64,000 nucleotides of DNA from Streptomyces vinaceus (lineage in GTDB: Bacteria; Actinomycetota; Actinomycetes; Streptomycetales; Streptomycetaceae). Both the position numbers and the translations under genes were made by a program. The DNA is taken from contig NZ_CP023692.1 in the NCBI RefSeq assembly GCF_008704935.1, positions 2,365,001 through 2,429,000 on the forward strand. Reading direction: 5' to 3'. Shown here piece after piece: positions 28,198 through 36,525 of the stretch (its first letter is position 1; each line of letters starts with the position of its first letter). The notes under the pieces were generated by a model that did not search any database, was not told the origin of the DNA, and saw only the letters and a list, made by a program, of their open reading frames with translations.

Positions 28198-29223
28198 TCA
28201 GAAGACCGATTCGGCCTCGTACATGCGGTCGTCCGGGACCGTCTTCAGCTCGGTGACGGCGTGGGCCAGCGGGGCCATCACGATGTCGGTGCCGCGCAGG
28301 GCGGTCATGTTGCCGAAGTCGCCGCGGTGGACGGCCTCCACCGCGTGCCATCCGAAGCGGGTGGCGAGGACGCGGTCGTAGGCGGTGGGGACGCCGCCGC
28401 GCTGGACGTGGCCGAGGATGACCGGGCGGGCCTCCTTGCCGAGGCGGTGCTCCAGCTCGACGGCCAGGCGGTTGCCGATGCCGGCGAAGCGCTCGTGGCC
28501 GTACTGGTCGATGGCGCCCTTCTCGTACGGCATGGAGCCCTCGGCCGGGTGCGCGCCCTCGGCGACGCAGATGACGGCGAACTTCTTCCCCCGCGCGAAA
28601 CGTTCCTCCACCATCTTCACCAGGGCGTCCACCTCGAAGGGGCGCTCCGGCAGGCAGATCCCGTGCGCGCCGCCGGCCATGCCGGACTCCAGGGCGATCC
28701 AGCCCGCGTGCCGGCCCATGACCTCGACGACCATGACGCGCTGGTGCGATTCGGCGGTGGTCTTGAGGCGGTCGATGGCCTCGGTGGCGACCATGACGGC
28801 GGTGTCGAAGCCGAAGGTGCGGTCGGTGGAGGAGATGTCGTTGTCGATGGTCTTCGGCACGCCGACGACCGGCATCCCGGCGTCCGACAGCATCCGGGCG
28901 GCGGTCAGGGTGCCCTCGCCGCCGATCGGGATGAGCGCGTCGATGCCGTAGCGGGTGGCCAATTCCTGGGCGTTCTCGGCGGCTTCGTGCAGCCGCGCGC
29001 GCTCCATGCGGGCCGAGCCGAGGATCGTGCCGCCGCGGGCGAGGATGCCGCTGACGGCGTTGATGTCGAGGGGGCGGTGGTGGCCGTCCAGGAGGCCCTT
29101 GAAGCCGTCCTCGAAGCCGATGACTTCGTCGCCGTGACCGACCACGGCGCGGTGCACGACCGAACGGATGACAGCGTTCAGGCCCGGGCAGTCGCCGCCT
29201 GCGGTGAGAACTCCGATACGCAT
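28198..29223 (-). CDS. pfkA: 6-phosphofructokinase
   Basis: It phosphorylates fructose-6-phosphate, the committed step of glycolysis. The length of 341 residues is typical of the actinobacterial type. Visible motifs are the nucleotide-binding start MRIGVLTAGGDCPGLNAV, PIGGEGTLTAARMLS (Gly rather than Asp after GGE, as in ATP-dependent enzymes), the catalytic PKTIDNDI, MGRHAGWIALESG and GHVQRGG. It is divergent from pta. The 345 bp between them carries two different sets of short tandem repeats. A good terminator follows the stop. Confidence 0.95.
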   Translation of the reverse strand: MRIGVLTAGGDCPGLNAVIRSVVHRAVVGHGDEVIGFEDGFKGLLDGHHRPLDINAVSGILARGGTILGSARMERARLHEAAENAQELATRYGIDALIPIGGEGTLTAARMLSDAGMPVVGVPKTIDNDISSTDRTFGFDTAVMVATEAIDRLKTTAESHQRVMVVEVMGRHAGWIALESGMAGGAHGICLPERPFEVDALVKMVEERFARGKKFAVICVAEGAHPAEGSMPYEKGAIDQYGHERFAGIGNRLAVELEHRLGKEARPVILGHVQRGGVPTAYDRVLATRFGWHAVEAVHRGDFGNMTALRGTDIVMAPLAHAVTELKTVPDDRMYEAESVF

Positions 29224-29298
29224 CGTGCTGTGTCTCCTGCTCCTGGTCGTACCGGGCCGTACGCGTGCGGGCGGACGGCCGTACATCTGAAGGGCGCC

Positions 29299-29337
29299 GT
29301 GGTCGTCATGTCGTGGTCGTCATGCGTGGTCGTCATG
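29299..29337. repeat. Three copies of GTGGTCGTCATG upstream of pfkA
   Basis: Exact 12 bp copies at 29299-29310, 29313-29324 and 29326-29337, spaced 14 and 13 bp apart. They lie 76-114 bp upstream of the pfkA start, probably in its promoter or leader. Helical-turn spacing is imperfect. They may be regulator boxes or a slippage product. Confidence 0.7.
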
Positions 29338-29463
29338 GTGAGGCGTGTCCGATTGTTCCACGGGCCCGGGGTGCGGCGCTGTGTGCCGTGCTCCGCCCAC
29401 GAGGCCTTTCGGCCCCCGCGGACAGGCCTTTCCCGGCGGGCGCCCTATCTGGCCGCCGAGGTA

Positions 29464-29492
29464 TTGTCAAGAGGTCAGGCCCACCCTAACGG
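29464..29492 (+). promoter_or_regulatory. Candidate promoter of pta-ackA
   Basis: TTGTCA (29464) and TAACGG (29487) are separated by 17 bp, a plausible housekeeping sigma promoter. Transcription would start around 29500, just before the 9 bp repeats, giving a leader of about 70 nt. Confidence 0.45.
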
Positions 29493-29504
29493 GAAAAACC
29501 ACCA

Positions 29505-29549
29505 CATCCACTACATCCACTGCATCTACGGCATTCACGACATCCACAT
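29505..29549. repeat. Five degenerate 9 bp tandem repeats just upstream of pta
   Basis: The units are CATCCACTA, CATCCACTG, CATCTACGG, CATTCACGA and CATCCACAT, in perfect register. They end 19 bp before the pta GTG and are AT-richer than their surroundings. If translated in the pta frame they would read HxHYIHCIYGIHDIH, but the GGACGGAG ribosome-binding site lies after them, so they are more likely an untranslated leader element. Confidence 0.8.
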
Positions 29550-29568
29550 GATGGGACGGAGACCACGC

Positions 29569-31671
29569 GTGACGCGCAGCGTGTACGTGACCGGTATCGA
29601 GCGGGGGGACGGCCGCCAGGTCGTCGAGCTGGGGATCATGGAGCTGCTGACCCGCCAGACGGCGCGGGTCGGCGTCTACCGGCCGTTGCTCCACGACGGA
29701 CCGGACCGGCTCTTCGACCTCCTGAAGGCCCGCTACCGGATCGACCAGGACGCCCGGGCGGCGTACGGCATGGAGTACCACGAGGCCTCCGCCATCCTGG
29801 CCGAGAAGGGTACCGACGAGCTCGTGTCCCAGCTGGTGGACGGCTACCACCGGGTGGCCCGCGACTACGAGGTCATGCTCGTCCTGGGCACCGACTACGC
29901 CGAGACGAACCTCCCCGACGAACTGGCGCTCAACGCCCGTCTCGCCAACGAACTGGGGGCCGTCGTGGTGCCCGTCGTGGGCGGCACCAAGCACCCCGCC
30001 GAGGCGGTGCGCGCAGAGGCCCAGAGCGCCTTCCGCGCGTACGAGAGCCTCGGCTGCCACGTCGTCGCGATGGTGGTCAACCGGGTGGCCGCCGAGGACC
30101 GGGACGCCATAGCCGAGCGGCTGGCCGCCCGGCTGCCCGTGCCCTGCTACGTGCTGCCGGACGACAAGTCGCTCTCCGCCCCGACCGTCGCCCAGATCAC
30201 CCGGGCACTCGGCGCCGAGGTGCTCCTCGGCGACGACGCCGGGCTGGCCCGCGACGCCGTGGACTTCGTCTTCGGCGGCGCCATGCTGCCGAACTTCCTG
30301 GGCGCCCTGACGCCCGGTTGCCTGGTGGTCACCCCCGGGGACCGCGCCGACCTGGTCATCGGGGCGCTGGCCGCGCACGCCTCGGGCACCCCGCCGATCG
30401 CCGGCGTGCTGCTGACCCTGAACGAGCGACCGGGCCCGGACATCCTGACCCTGGCCTCGAAGCTGGCGCCGGGCACGCCCGTCGTCTCGGTGGCCGGCAA
30501 CAGCTTCCCGACGGCCGCCGAACTGTTCTCGCTGCAGAGCCGCTTGAACTCCGCGACCCCGCGCAAGCTGGAGACCGCCCTCGGCCTGTTCGAGCGGCAC
30601 GTGGACACCGCCGAGCTGCGCGGGCTGCTGTCGGTGGCCCGCTCCGAGCGGGTCACGCCGATGATGTTCGAGCACGAGCTGCTGGAGCGGGCCCGCTCCG
30701 AACGCCGCCGCGTGGTGCTCCCCGAGGGCACCGAGGAGCGCGTGCTGCGGGCCGCGGACGTGGTGCTGCGCCGCGGGGTCTGCGACCTGACCCTGCTGGG
30801 CGAGGAGCAGGCGATCCTGAAGAAGGCCGCCGACCTGGGCATCGACATCTCCGGCGCGCAGCTCATCGACCCGGCGGCCTCCCCGCTGCGGGAACGGTTC
30901 GCCGAGTACTACGCGCAGGCCCGCGCCCACAAGGGCATGACCGTCGAACTGGCCCTCGACGTGGTCACCGACGTGAACTACTTCGGCACGCTGATGGTCC
31001 AGGAGGGCCTGGCCGACGGCATGGTCTCGGGCTCGGTGCACTCCACCGCCGCGACGATCCGGCCCGCCTTCGAGATCATCAAGACGAAGCCGGACGCCTC
31101 CATCGTGTCGTCGGTCTTCTTCATGTGCCTGGCCGACCGGGTCCTCGTCTACGGGGACTGCGCGGTCAACCCGGACCCCGGCGCCGAGCAGCTCGCCGAC
31201 ATCGCCGTGCAGTCGGCGGCGACCGCGGCCGCCTTCGGGGTCGAGCCGCGGATCGCGATGCTCTCGTACTCGACCGGCACCTCGGGCAGCGGCGCGGACG
31301 TGGACAAGGTCCGCAAGGCCACCGGGATCGTCCGCGACCAGCGCCCCGATCTGCTGATCGAGGGGCCGATCCAGTACGACGCCGCCGTCGAGCCCTCGGT
31401 CGCCGCGACCAAGCTGCCCGGGTCGGAGGTGGCCGGCCGCGCGAGCGTGCTGATCTTCCCCGACCTCAACACGGGCAACAACACGTACAAGGCCGTGCAG
31501 CGCTCGGCGGGCGCCGTCGCGGTCGGACCGGTGCTCCAGGGCCTGCGCAAGCCGGTCAACGACCTCTCGCGCGGCGCGCTGGTGCAGGACATCGTCACCA
31601 CCGTGGCGATCACCGCGATCCAGGCGCAGGGCGCGCACGGCGCCCGGCCCGTGCAGGCCCCGACCGCCTGA
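29569..31671 (+). CDS. pta: Phosphate acetyltransferase
   Basis: It converts acetyl-CoA and phosphate to acetyl phosphate, the first step of overflow acetate formation. The 700-residue product is of the long three-domain type. The N-terminal P-loop-like domain (VYVTGIERGDGRQVVELG) has a degenerate nucleotide loop. A DRTGG-type middle domain follows (about 200-310; AMLPNFLGALTPGCLVVTPGDRADL), then the C-terminal catalytic domain (about 370-690; RVVLPEGTEERVLRAAD, GSVHSTAATIRPAFEII, MLSYSTGTSGSG, FPDLNTGNNTYKAVQR). The GTG at 29569 has GGACGGAG seven bases upstream; in-frame ATGs at 29548 and 29551 lie inside the repeats. ackA follows after 53 bp. Confidence 0.95.
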   Translation: MTRSVYVTGIERGDGRQVVELGIMELLTRQTARVGVYRPLLHDGPDRLFDLLKARYRIDQDARAAYGMEYHEASAILAEKGTDELVSQLVDGYHRVARDYEVMLVLGTDYAETNLPDELALNARLANELGAVVVPVVGGTKHPAEAVRAEAQSAFRAYESLGCHVVAMVVNRVAAEDRDAIAERLAARLPVPCYVLPDDKSLSAPTVAQITRALGAEVLLGDDAGLARDAVDFVFGGAMLPNFLGALTPGCLVVTPGDRADLVIGALAAHASGTPPIAGVLLTLNERPGPDILTLASKLAPGTPVVSVAGNSFPTAAELFSLQSRLNSATPRKLETALGLFERHVDTAELRGLLSVARSERVTPMMFEHELLERARSERRRVVLPEGTEERVLRAADVVLRRGVCDLTLLGEEQAILKKAADLGIDISGAQLIDPAASPLRERFAEYYAQARAHKGMTVELALDVVTDVNYFGTLMVQEGLADGMVSGSVHSTAATIRPAFEIIKTKPDASIVSSVFFMCLADRVLVYGDCAVNPDPGAEQLADIAVQSAATAAAFGVEPRIAMLSYSTGTSGSGADVDKVRKATGIVRDQRPDLLIEGPIQYDAAVEPSVAATKLPGSEVAGRASVLIFPDLNTGNNTYKAVQRSAGAVAVGPVLQGLRKPVNDLSRGALVQDIVTTVAITAIQAQGAHGARPVQAPTA

Positions 31672-31724
31672 CCCCCCGTACCGCCTCCCCCGGTCCCCCC
31701 GCTTCCGAAGGAAAGACGCCCAAC

Positions 31725-32942
31725 GTGACCACCGCATCGCGCGTACTCGTCCTCAACTCCGGCTCCTCGTCGGTGAAGTACCAGCTGCTCGACATGGCGG
31801 ACTCCGCCCGCCTGGCCGCAGGCCTGGTGGAGCGGATCGGGGAGGAGACCTCGCGCCTCGTGCACGAGCCGCTCACCGGTCCGGGCGCGGGCGGCGGAAA
31901 GCGCGAGCGGCTCGGGGCGATCGCGGACCACGCGGCCGCGCTCCGGGTCGTGGCGGCCGAGCTCGCCGCCGACGGGCTGGGCCTGGACTCCCCCGAACTG
32001 GCGGCGGTCGGGCACCGGGTGGTGCACGGCGGGACCCGCTTCACGCAGCCGACGGTGATCGACGACGAGGTGCTGGCGGAGATCCGGAGCCTGATCCCGC
32101 TCGCCCCGCTGCACAACCCGGCGAACGTGACCGGCATCGAGGTGGCCCGTTCGCTGCGCGCGGACCTCCCGCAGGTGGCGGTCTTCGACACGGCCTTCCA
32201 CTCGACGATGCCGGAGCACGTGGCCCGGTACGCGATCGACGCCGCGACGGCGGAGAAGTACGCCATCCGGCGGTACGGGTTCCACGGCACCTCCCACGCG
32301 TACGTCTCGCGCGCGACGGCCGCGCTGCTCGGCCGGCCGGTGGAGGACGTGAACGTGATCGTGCTGCACCTGGGCAACGGGGCCTCGGCCTCGGCGGTCC
32401 GCGGCGGGGTGTGCGTGGAGACGTCGATGGGGCTGACCCCGCTGGAGGGTCTGGTCATGGGCACCCGTTCGGGCGACCTGGATCCGGCGGTCGTCTTCCA
32501 CCTGGCGCGGGTGGGCGGCTTCTCGGTGGATGAGATCGATTCGCTCCTGAACAAGAAGAGCGGTCTGCTGGGCCTGTGCGGCGACAACGACATGCGCGAG
32601 GTGCTGCGGCGGGCGGGCGAGGGCGACGAGTCGGCGCGGCTCGCCTTCGCGGCGTACGTCCACCGCCTGAAGAAGTACATCGGTGCCTACTCGGCGGTGC
32701 TCGGCCGGGTGGACGCGGTGACGTTCACGGCGGGGGTCGGCGAGAACGCGCACCAGGTCCGGGAAGCTGCCGTCGACGGCCTCGCGGAGCTGGGGCTCGC
32801 GCTGGACCCGGAGGCCAACGCCGTGCGCTCTTCGCAGCCGCGGCTGGTGTCGCCGGACTACGCGCGGGTGGCGGTGGCCGTGGTTCCGACGGATGAGGAA
32901 CTGGAGATCGCCACCCAGGCGTACGCCCTCGTTACTCGCTAG
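31725..32942 (+). CDS. ackA: Acetate kinase
   Basis: It converts acetyl phosphate and ADP to acetate and ATP. The 405-residue product has the ASKHA-fold motifs RVLVLNSGSSSVKYQLLD, VGHRVVHGGTRF, VAVFDTAFHSTMPE, RRYGFHGTSHAYVS and HLGNGASASAV. A GTG start is preceded by GAAGGAAAG. It forms an operon with pta and is followed after 62 bp by pyk on the same strand, though pyk appears to have its own promoter. Confidence 0.96.
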   Translation: MTTASRVLVLNSGSSSVKYQLLDMADSARLAAGLVERIGEETSRLVHEPLTGPGAGGGKRERLGAIADHAAALRVVAAELAADGLGLDSPELAAVGHRVVHGGTRFTQPTVIDDEVLAEIRSLIPLAPLHNPANVTGIEVARSLRADLPQVAVFDTAFHSTMPEHVARYAIDAATAEKYAIRRYGFHGTSHAYVSRATAALLGRPVEDVNVIVLHLGNGASASAVRGGVCVETSMGLTPLEGLVMGTRSGDLDPAVVFHLARVGGFSVDEIDSLLNKKSGLLGLCGDNDMREVLRRAGEGDESARLAFAAYVHRLKKYIGAYSAVLGRVDAVTFTAGVGENAHQVREAAVDGLAELGLALDPEANAVRSSQPRLVSPDYARVAVAVVPTDEELEIATQAYALVTR

Positions 32943-32964
32943 TCACTTGGACTTTCCACCAGAC

Positions 32965-32997
32965 GGAATATTCCGCTACGAAACAAACCGATAGGAT
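32965..32997 (+). promoter_or_regulatory. Candidate pyk promoter, possibly leaderless
   Basis: TAGGAT at 32992-32997 is a good -10 box and lies only seven bases before the pyk ATG, so the mRNA would start at or next to the start codon. No Shine-Dalgarno sequence is visible. A GGAATATTCC palindrome (32965-32974) sits where a -35 box would be, perhaps as an activator site. Confidence 0.5.
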
Positions 32998-33004
32998 CCG
33001 CTCC

Positions 33005-34438
33005 ATGCGCCGTTCCAAAATCGTCTGCACGCTGGGCCCCGCCGTCGACTCGTATGAGCAGCTGAAAGCACTCATCGAGGCAGGTATGAACGTGGCCCGA
33101 TTCAACTTCAGCCACGGATCCCAGGCAGAACACCAGGAGCGGTACGACCGCGTCCGGAAGGTCTCCGAGGACACCGGGCGCGCGGTCGGCGTCCTCGCCG
33201 ACCTCCAGGGCCCCAAGATCCGCCTGGAGACCTTCGCCGAGGGCCCCGTCGAGCTGGTGCGCGGTGACGAGTTCACCATCACCACCGAGGACGTCCCGGG
33301 CGACAAGTCCATCTGCGGCACCACCTACAAGGGCCTGCCGGGCGACGTCTCCAAGGGCGACCAGGTCCTGATCAACGACGGCAACGTCGAGCTCCGGGTG
33401 ACCGAGGTCGAGGGCCCGCGGGTCAGGACCATCGTCGTCGAGGGCGGTGTCATCTCGGACCACAAGGGCATCAACCTGCCGGGTGCCGCCGTGAACGTCC
33501 CCGCCCTGTCGGAGAAGGACGTCGACGACCTGCGCTTCGCCCTGCGGATGGGCTGCGACATGGTCGCCCTGTCCTTCGTCCGCGACGCCAACGACGTCAA
33601 GGACGTCCACAAGGTCATGGACGAGGAGGGCCGCCGGGTCCCCGTCATCGCCAAGGTCGAGAAGCCGCAGGCCGTCGAGAACATGGCGGCCGTGGTCGAC
33701 GCGTTCGACGCGGTCATGGTGGCCCGCGGCGACCTGGCCGTCGAGTACCCGCTCGAAAAGGTCCCGATGGTCCAGAAGCGGCTCATCGAGATGTGCCGCC
33801 GCAACGCCAAGCCGGTGATCGTCGCGACCCAGATGATGGAGTCGATGATCACCAACTCCCGCCCGACCCGCGCGGAGGCCTCCGACGTCGCCAACGCGAT
33901 CCTCGACGGCGCGGACGCGGTCATGCTGTCGGCGGAGTCCTCGGTCGGCGCCTACCCGATCGAGACCGTCAAGACGATGTCGAAGATCGTCTCGGCGGCC
34001 GAGGAGGAGCTGCTGTCCAAGGGCCTGCAGCCGCTGGTCCCGGGCAAGAAGCCCCGTACGCAGGGCGGCTCCGTCGCCCGCGCGGCCTGCGAGATCGCGG
34101 ACTTCCTCGACGGCAAGGCGCTCATCGCCTTCACGCAGTCCGGTGACACCGCCCGCCGGCTGTCGCGCTACCGCGTGGCCCAGCCGATCCTGGCCTTCAC
34201 CACCGACGTCAACACCCGCAACCAGCTCACGCTGAGCTGGGGCGTCGAGTCCTACATCGTCCCGCACGTGGACACCACGGACGCGATGGTCGACCTCGTG
34301 GACGGCGAGCTGCTGAAGCTGGGCCGCCACAACGCCGGCGACACGATGGTCATCACCGCCGGCTCGCCCCCCGGCGTCCCGGGCACGACCAACATGGTCC
34401 GCGTCCACCACCTGGGCGGCCAGCAGCCCCAAGGCTGA
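33005..34438 (+). CDS. pyk: Pyruvate kinase
   Basis: It makes pyruvate and ATP from phosphoenolpyruvate. The 477-residue product begins MRRSKIVCTLGPAVDSYEQL. Motifs are GMNVARFNFSHGSQ, ADLQGPKIRLETF, the catalytic-lysine block VIAKVEKPQAVEN, MVARGDLAVEYPLEKVP (Ala where many enzymes have Gly) and TQMMESMI. The C-terminal allosteric domain (ARAACEIADFLDGKALIAFTQSGDTARRLS) is complete. It ends in a strong hairpin terminator. Confidence 0.96.
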   Translation: MRRSKIVCTLGPAVDSYEQLKALIEAGMNVARFNFSHGSQAEHQERYDRVRKVSEDTGRAVGVLADLQGPKIRLETFAEGPVELVRGDEFTITTEDVPGDKSICGTTYKGLPGDVSKGDQVLINDGNVELRVTEVEGPRVRTIVVEGGVISDHKGINLPGAAVNVPALSEKDVDDLRFALRMGCDMVALSFVRDANDVKDVHKVMDEEGRRVPVIAKVEKPQAVENMAAVVDAFDAVMVARGDLAVEYPLEKVPMVQKRLIEMCRRNAKPVIVATQMMESMITNSRPTRAEASDVANAILDGADAVMLSAESSVGAYPIETVKTMSKIVSAAEEELLSKGLQPLVPGKKPRTQGGSVARAACEIADFLDGKALIAFTQSGDTARRLSRYRVAQPILAFTTDVNTRNQLTLSWGVESYIVPHVDTTDAMVDLVDGELLKLGRHNAGDTMVITAGSPPGVPGTTNMVRVHHLGGQQPQG

Positions 34439-34473
34439 CCCGGCCCGGCGCGCCGCACCTCTGCCGCACAGAG

Positions 34474-34524
34474 ACCGAGGGCGGCACCCCGAACCCGTCA
34501 GGGTTCCGGGGTGCCGCCCTCGGT
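34474..34524. terminator. Strong bidirectional terminator between pyk and the Pro/Lys-rich secreted protein gene
   Basis: About 23 base pairs with a single bulge (ACCGAGGGCGGCACCCCG pairing with CGGGGTGCCGCCCTCGGT, extended by AACCC/GGGTT) around the loop GTCA. It lies between converging genes. Confidence 0.85.
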
Positions 34525-34572
34525 GCGTCGTGCGTTGCGCGTCGTGCGTCGCACGGGGTGCGCGGTACGGGA

Positions 34573-35871
34573 CTACTCCGGCGGGCCGACGTAGTTGTGG
34601 AGGCCCGGGACCGTGAGGGTGCCGCCGAACTGGCCGGCCTGGACGACCTTGACGTTCGAGAAGAACGCGAAGGGGACGTTCAGGGGCGGCGGGCTGTTCG
34701 GGGTGAACTCGATCGGGATCAGGCCGAAGAGGTTCCCCTTGAGGCTCTCGGTGTACATCGTCACCGTGCCGCCGCGGATCTTGGAGGTGGAGCCCGGGCG
34801 GGACTTCAGGTGGGCGACGTTCCCGCTCTTGCCGACCGTCTGGTAGAGGTCCTTGATGTCCAGCGAGTCCGCCGTGAACTTCAGGACCTTCTTCGTCTTG
34901 CCGCCCGCCGTTTTCACCTCGACTATGCCGTGGTAATCCAGGCCGTAGAGGGTCAGGAGCGAGCTGTCGAGGTACCAGGGCTCGTCCGGCAGGAGCGGGA
35001 TGCCCGGCTCCAGTTCGGCGTCGGCCAGCGCCTTGGCGTCGTACGTCGGGCAGGGGAAGGGTTGCTTCCCGTCCGCGTCCTTCGTCTCGTCCGCCTTGCC
35101 CGTCTCGTCCTTCGGGGTCTTCTCGGTGTCCTTGACGTCCTCGGACAGTTCCTTGACGTCGACGCCGGCCTTCTTCGCGGCGTCCCTGATCGCGTCCGCG
35201 GCCGGGTCCGGCTCGGGATCCGTCTTCGGGTCCGGCTTCGGGTCGGGCTTGGGGTCCGTCTTCGGATCGGGCTTCGTCGTCGGCGCGGACTTGGTCGGCG
35301 TGGGCGTGGGCGTCGGGGTCGCCGACGGATGAGCGCCCAGGATCGGGGTCGTGATGCCGTCGACGATGCCCTTGACCTTGTCGCCGATGCCCAGCGGGTC
35401 CAGCGGGTTCGGGGTCTTGGACGGGGACGGCGCGGCGGCCGGCCCGGCGGGGGCCGAGGGGGCCGTCTGCTTCGACGCGGCGGAGGACTGCGCCGACTTG
35501 CCGGCGTCCGGCTTCGGGGCCGTCTTCGGCGCCTTCGACGCACCCGGCGAGGGGCTCGCGGAGGGCGAGGAACCCGGCGAGGGCGACGTGAACGCCGACG
35601 GGCTGGGAGAAGCCGACTCCGCGGGTTCGTCGGACCGCGTCACGCACGGGCCGGGCGCGAAGGGGATCTCCTCGTCGGCGAGCGCCAGCTTCGGCGCCAT
35701 GCCCATCCCGACGAAGACCGCGGTCGGCATAGCCGCCAGCGCCATCGTCTTGCCGACGGGTATCTGGATCTTGTTCAGCAGCGACTTCCGTGGCGCGGCG
35801 TGCCGCGGACCCCTTCGTTCACGGGACTCTGCGCTCGGGGTCACGGCCCGCTGCGTCTCGTCACCCCGCAC
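34573..35871 (-). CDS. Secreted Pro/Lys/Ser-rich protein, last gene of the DUF6230-DUF6114 operon
   Basis: Function unknown. The 432-residue product starts VRGDETQRAV. A signal-like hydrophobic segment (KTMALAAMPTAVFVGMGMAP, cleavage near LALADEE) is followed by about 200 residues of Ser/Pro/Ala/Lys low complexity, including TPTPTPTK and alternating PDPK units. A globular C-terminal domain of about 150 residues begins FPCPTYDAKALADAELEPG. The start is GTG at 35871 because GGGAGG lies four bases before it; the upstream in-frame ATG at 35886 has none. It overlaps the DUF6114 stop by 11 bp. The C-terminal domain shares a pattern with the DUF6230 protein (ADxLDxxDL near its start, NV[KR] and a TLTVPGL/TFTLPDL-like end). 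Confidence 0.8.
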   Translation of the reverse strand: MRGDETQRAVTPSAESRERRGPRHAAPRKSLLNKIQIPVGKTMALAAMPTAVFVGMGMAPKLALADEEIPFAPGPCVTRSDEPAESASPSPSAFTSPSPGSSPSASPSPGASKAPKTAPKPDAGKSAQSSAASKQTAPSAPAGPAAAPSPSKTPNPLDPLGIGDKVKGIVDGITTPILGAHPSATPTPTPTPTKSAPTTKPDPKTDPKPDPKPDPKTDPEPDPAADAIRDAAKKAGVDVKELSEDVKDTEKTPKDETGKADETKDADGKQPFPCPTYDAKALADAELEPGIPLLPDEPWYLDSSLLTLYGLDYHGIVEVKTAGGKTKKVLKFTADSLDIKDLYQTVGKSGNVAHLKSRPGSTSKIRGGTVTMYTESLKGNLFGLIPIEFTPNSPPPLNVPFAFFSNVKVVQAGQFGGTLTVPGLHNYVGPPE

Positions 35872-36418
35872 TGTTCCTCCCGCCATCGGCGTGGGCAGTC
35901 GTTTCTGTCGCGTAAGCCGTATCCGTCTCCGTGTCGCGGGGGCCGGGAACGCCCAGGGGACCGCCCCCGTACGCCTCCGCCTTGTCCGCCGCGGCGTCGC
36001 CCTGCGCACCGTTGGCCTTGCCCGGCGCCCACGACAGCGCGAGGGCTCCGCCGACCAGGGCGAACAGGAAGCCGAGGAAGAAGCCGCCCAGGTTGGACAC
36101 CGGCAGGGAGACCAGGGCCAGCAGGATCGACGCCACACCGGCGAAGACCCGGATGCCCTGCTGGAACCAGAGGGCGAGGCCCAGGGTGATCAGCAGGACG
36201 CCGATGATCAGCGAGCCCGCGCCCGCGGTCGTCGCCATGGCGATGGTGACGTTGCCCAGCCGGAGGTCCGCGTACGGGAAGTACGCGATGGGAATGCCTC
36301 CGATGAGAGTGAAGAGGCCCGCCCAGAAGGGCCGGCCACCACTCCAGGCGTGGAAGCGGTAGTACACCGCGGTGAGCCATGCGTCGTCTGCGGCGCGAAC
36401 CGGGGCCTGGGGGTTCAT
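35861..36418 (-). CDS. DUF6114 family integral membrane protein
   Basis: A 185-residue protein with four predicted helices: FWAGLFTLIGGIPIAYFPY, IAMATTAGAGSLIIGVLLITLGLALWF, GIRVFAGVASILLALVSLPV and LGGFFLGFLFALVGGALALSW. A hydrophilic tail of about 50 residues follows. GGGAGC lies eight bases before the ATG. It is the middle gene of a three-gene leftward operon, between a DUF6230 secreted protein (107 bp upstream) and a Pro/Lys-rich secreted protein (11 bp overlap). DUF6114 genes usually sit beside DUF6230 genes, as I recall. The role is unknown; a membrane anchor or export partner for its neighbours is an inference. Confidence 0.88.
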   Translation of the reverse strand: MNPQAPVRAADDAWLTAVYYRFHAWSGGRPFWAGLFTLIGGIPIAYFPYADLRLGNVTIAMATTAGAGSLIIGVLLITLGLALWFQQGIRVFAGVASILLALVSLPVSNLGGFFLGFLFALVGGALALSWAPGKANGAQGDAAADKAEAYGGGPLGVPGPRDTETDTAYATETTAHADGGRNSAG

Positions 36419-36525
36419 GGACAACAGCTCCCTGGAAACGGTGGTACGGAGAACTGGGGGAGCCCGGCGGGACGGGCGGCGGCCACGGCCGCCACCCGCC
36501 TCCACCGGTCACGCCCCGGGACGGA

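Noticed and set aside
26158..29568. Long in-frame extension upstream of pta
   Set aside because: It covers the antisense of a membrane protein gene and pfkA. The real start is fixed by the ribosome-binding site before GTG 29569 and by homology.
32965..33004. SigR-type promoter (GGAAT-N18-GTT) for pyk
   Set aside because: GGAAT is present but the base triplet 18 bp downstream is not GTT.
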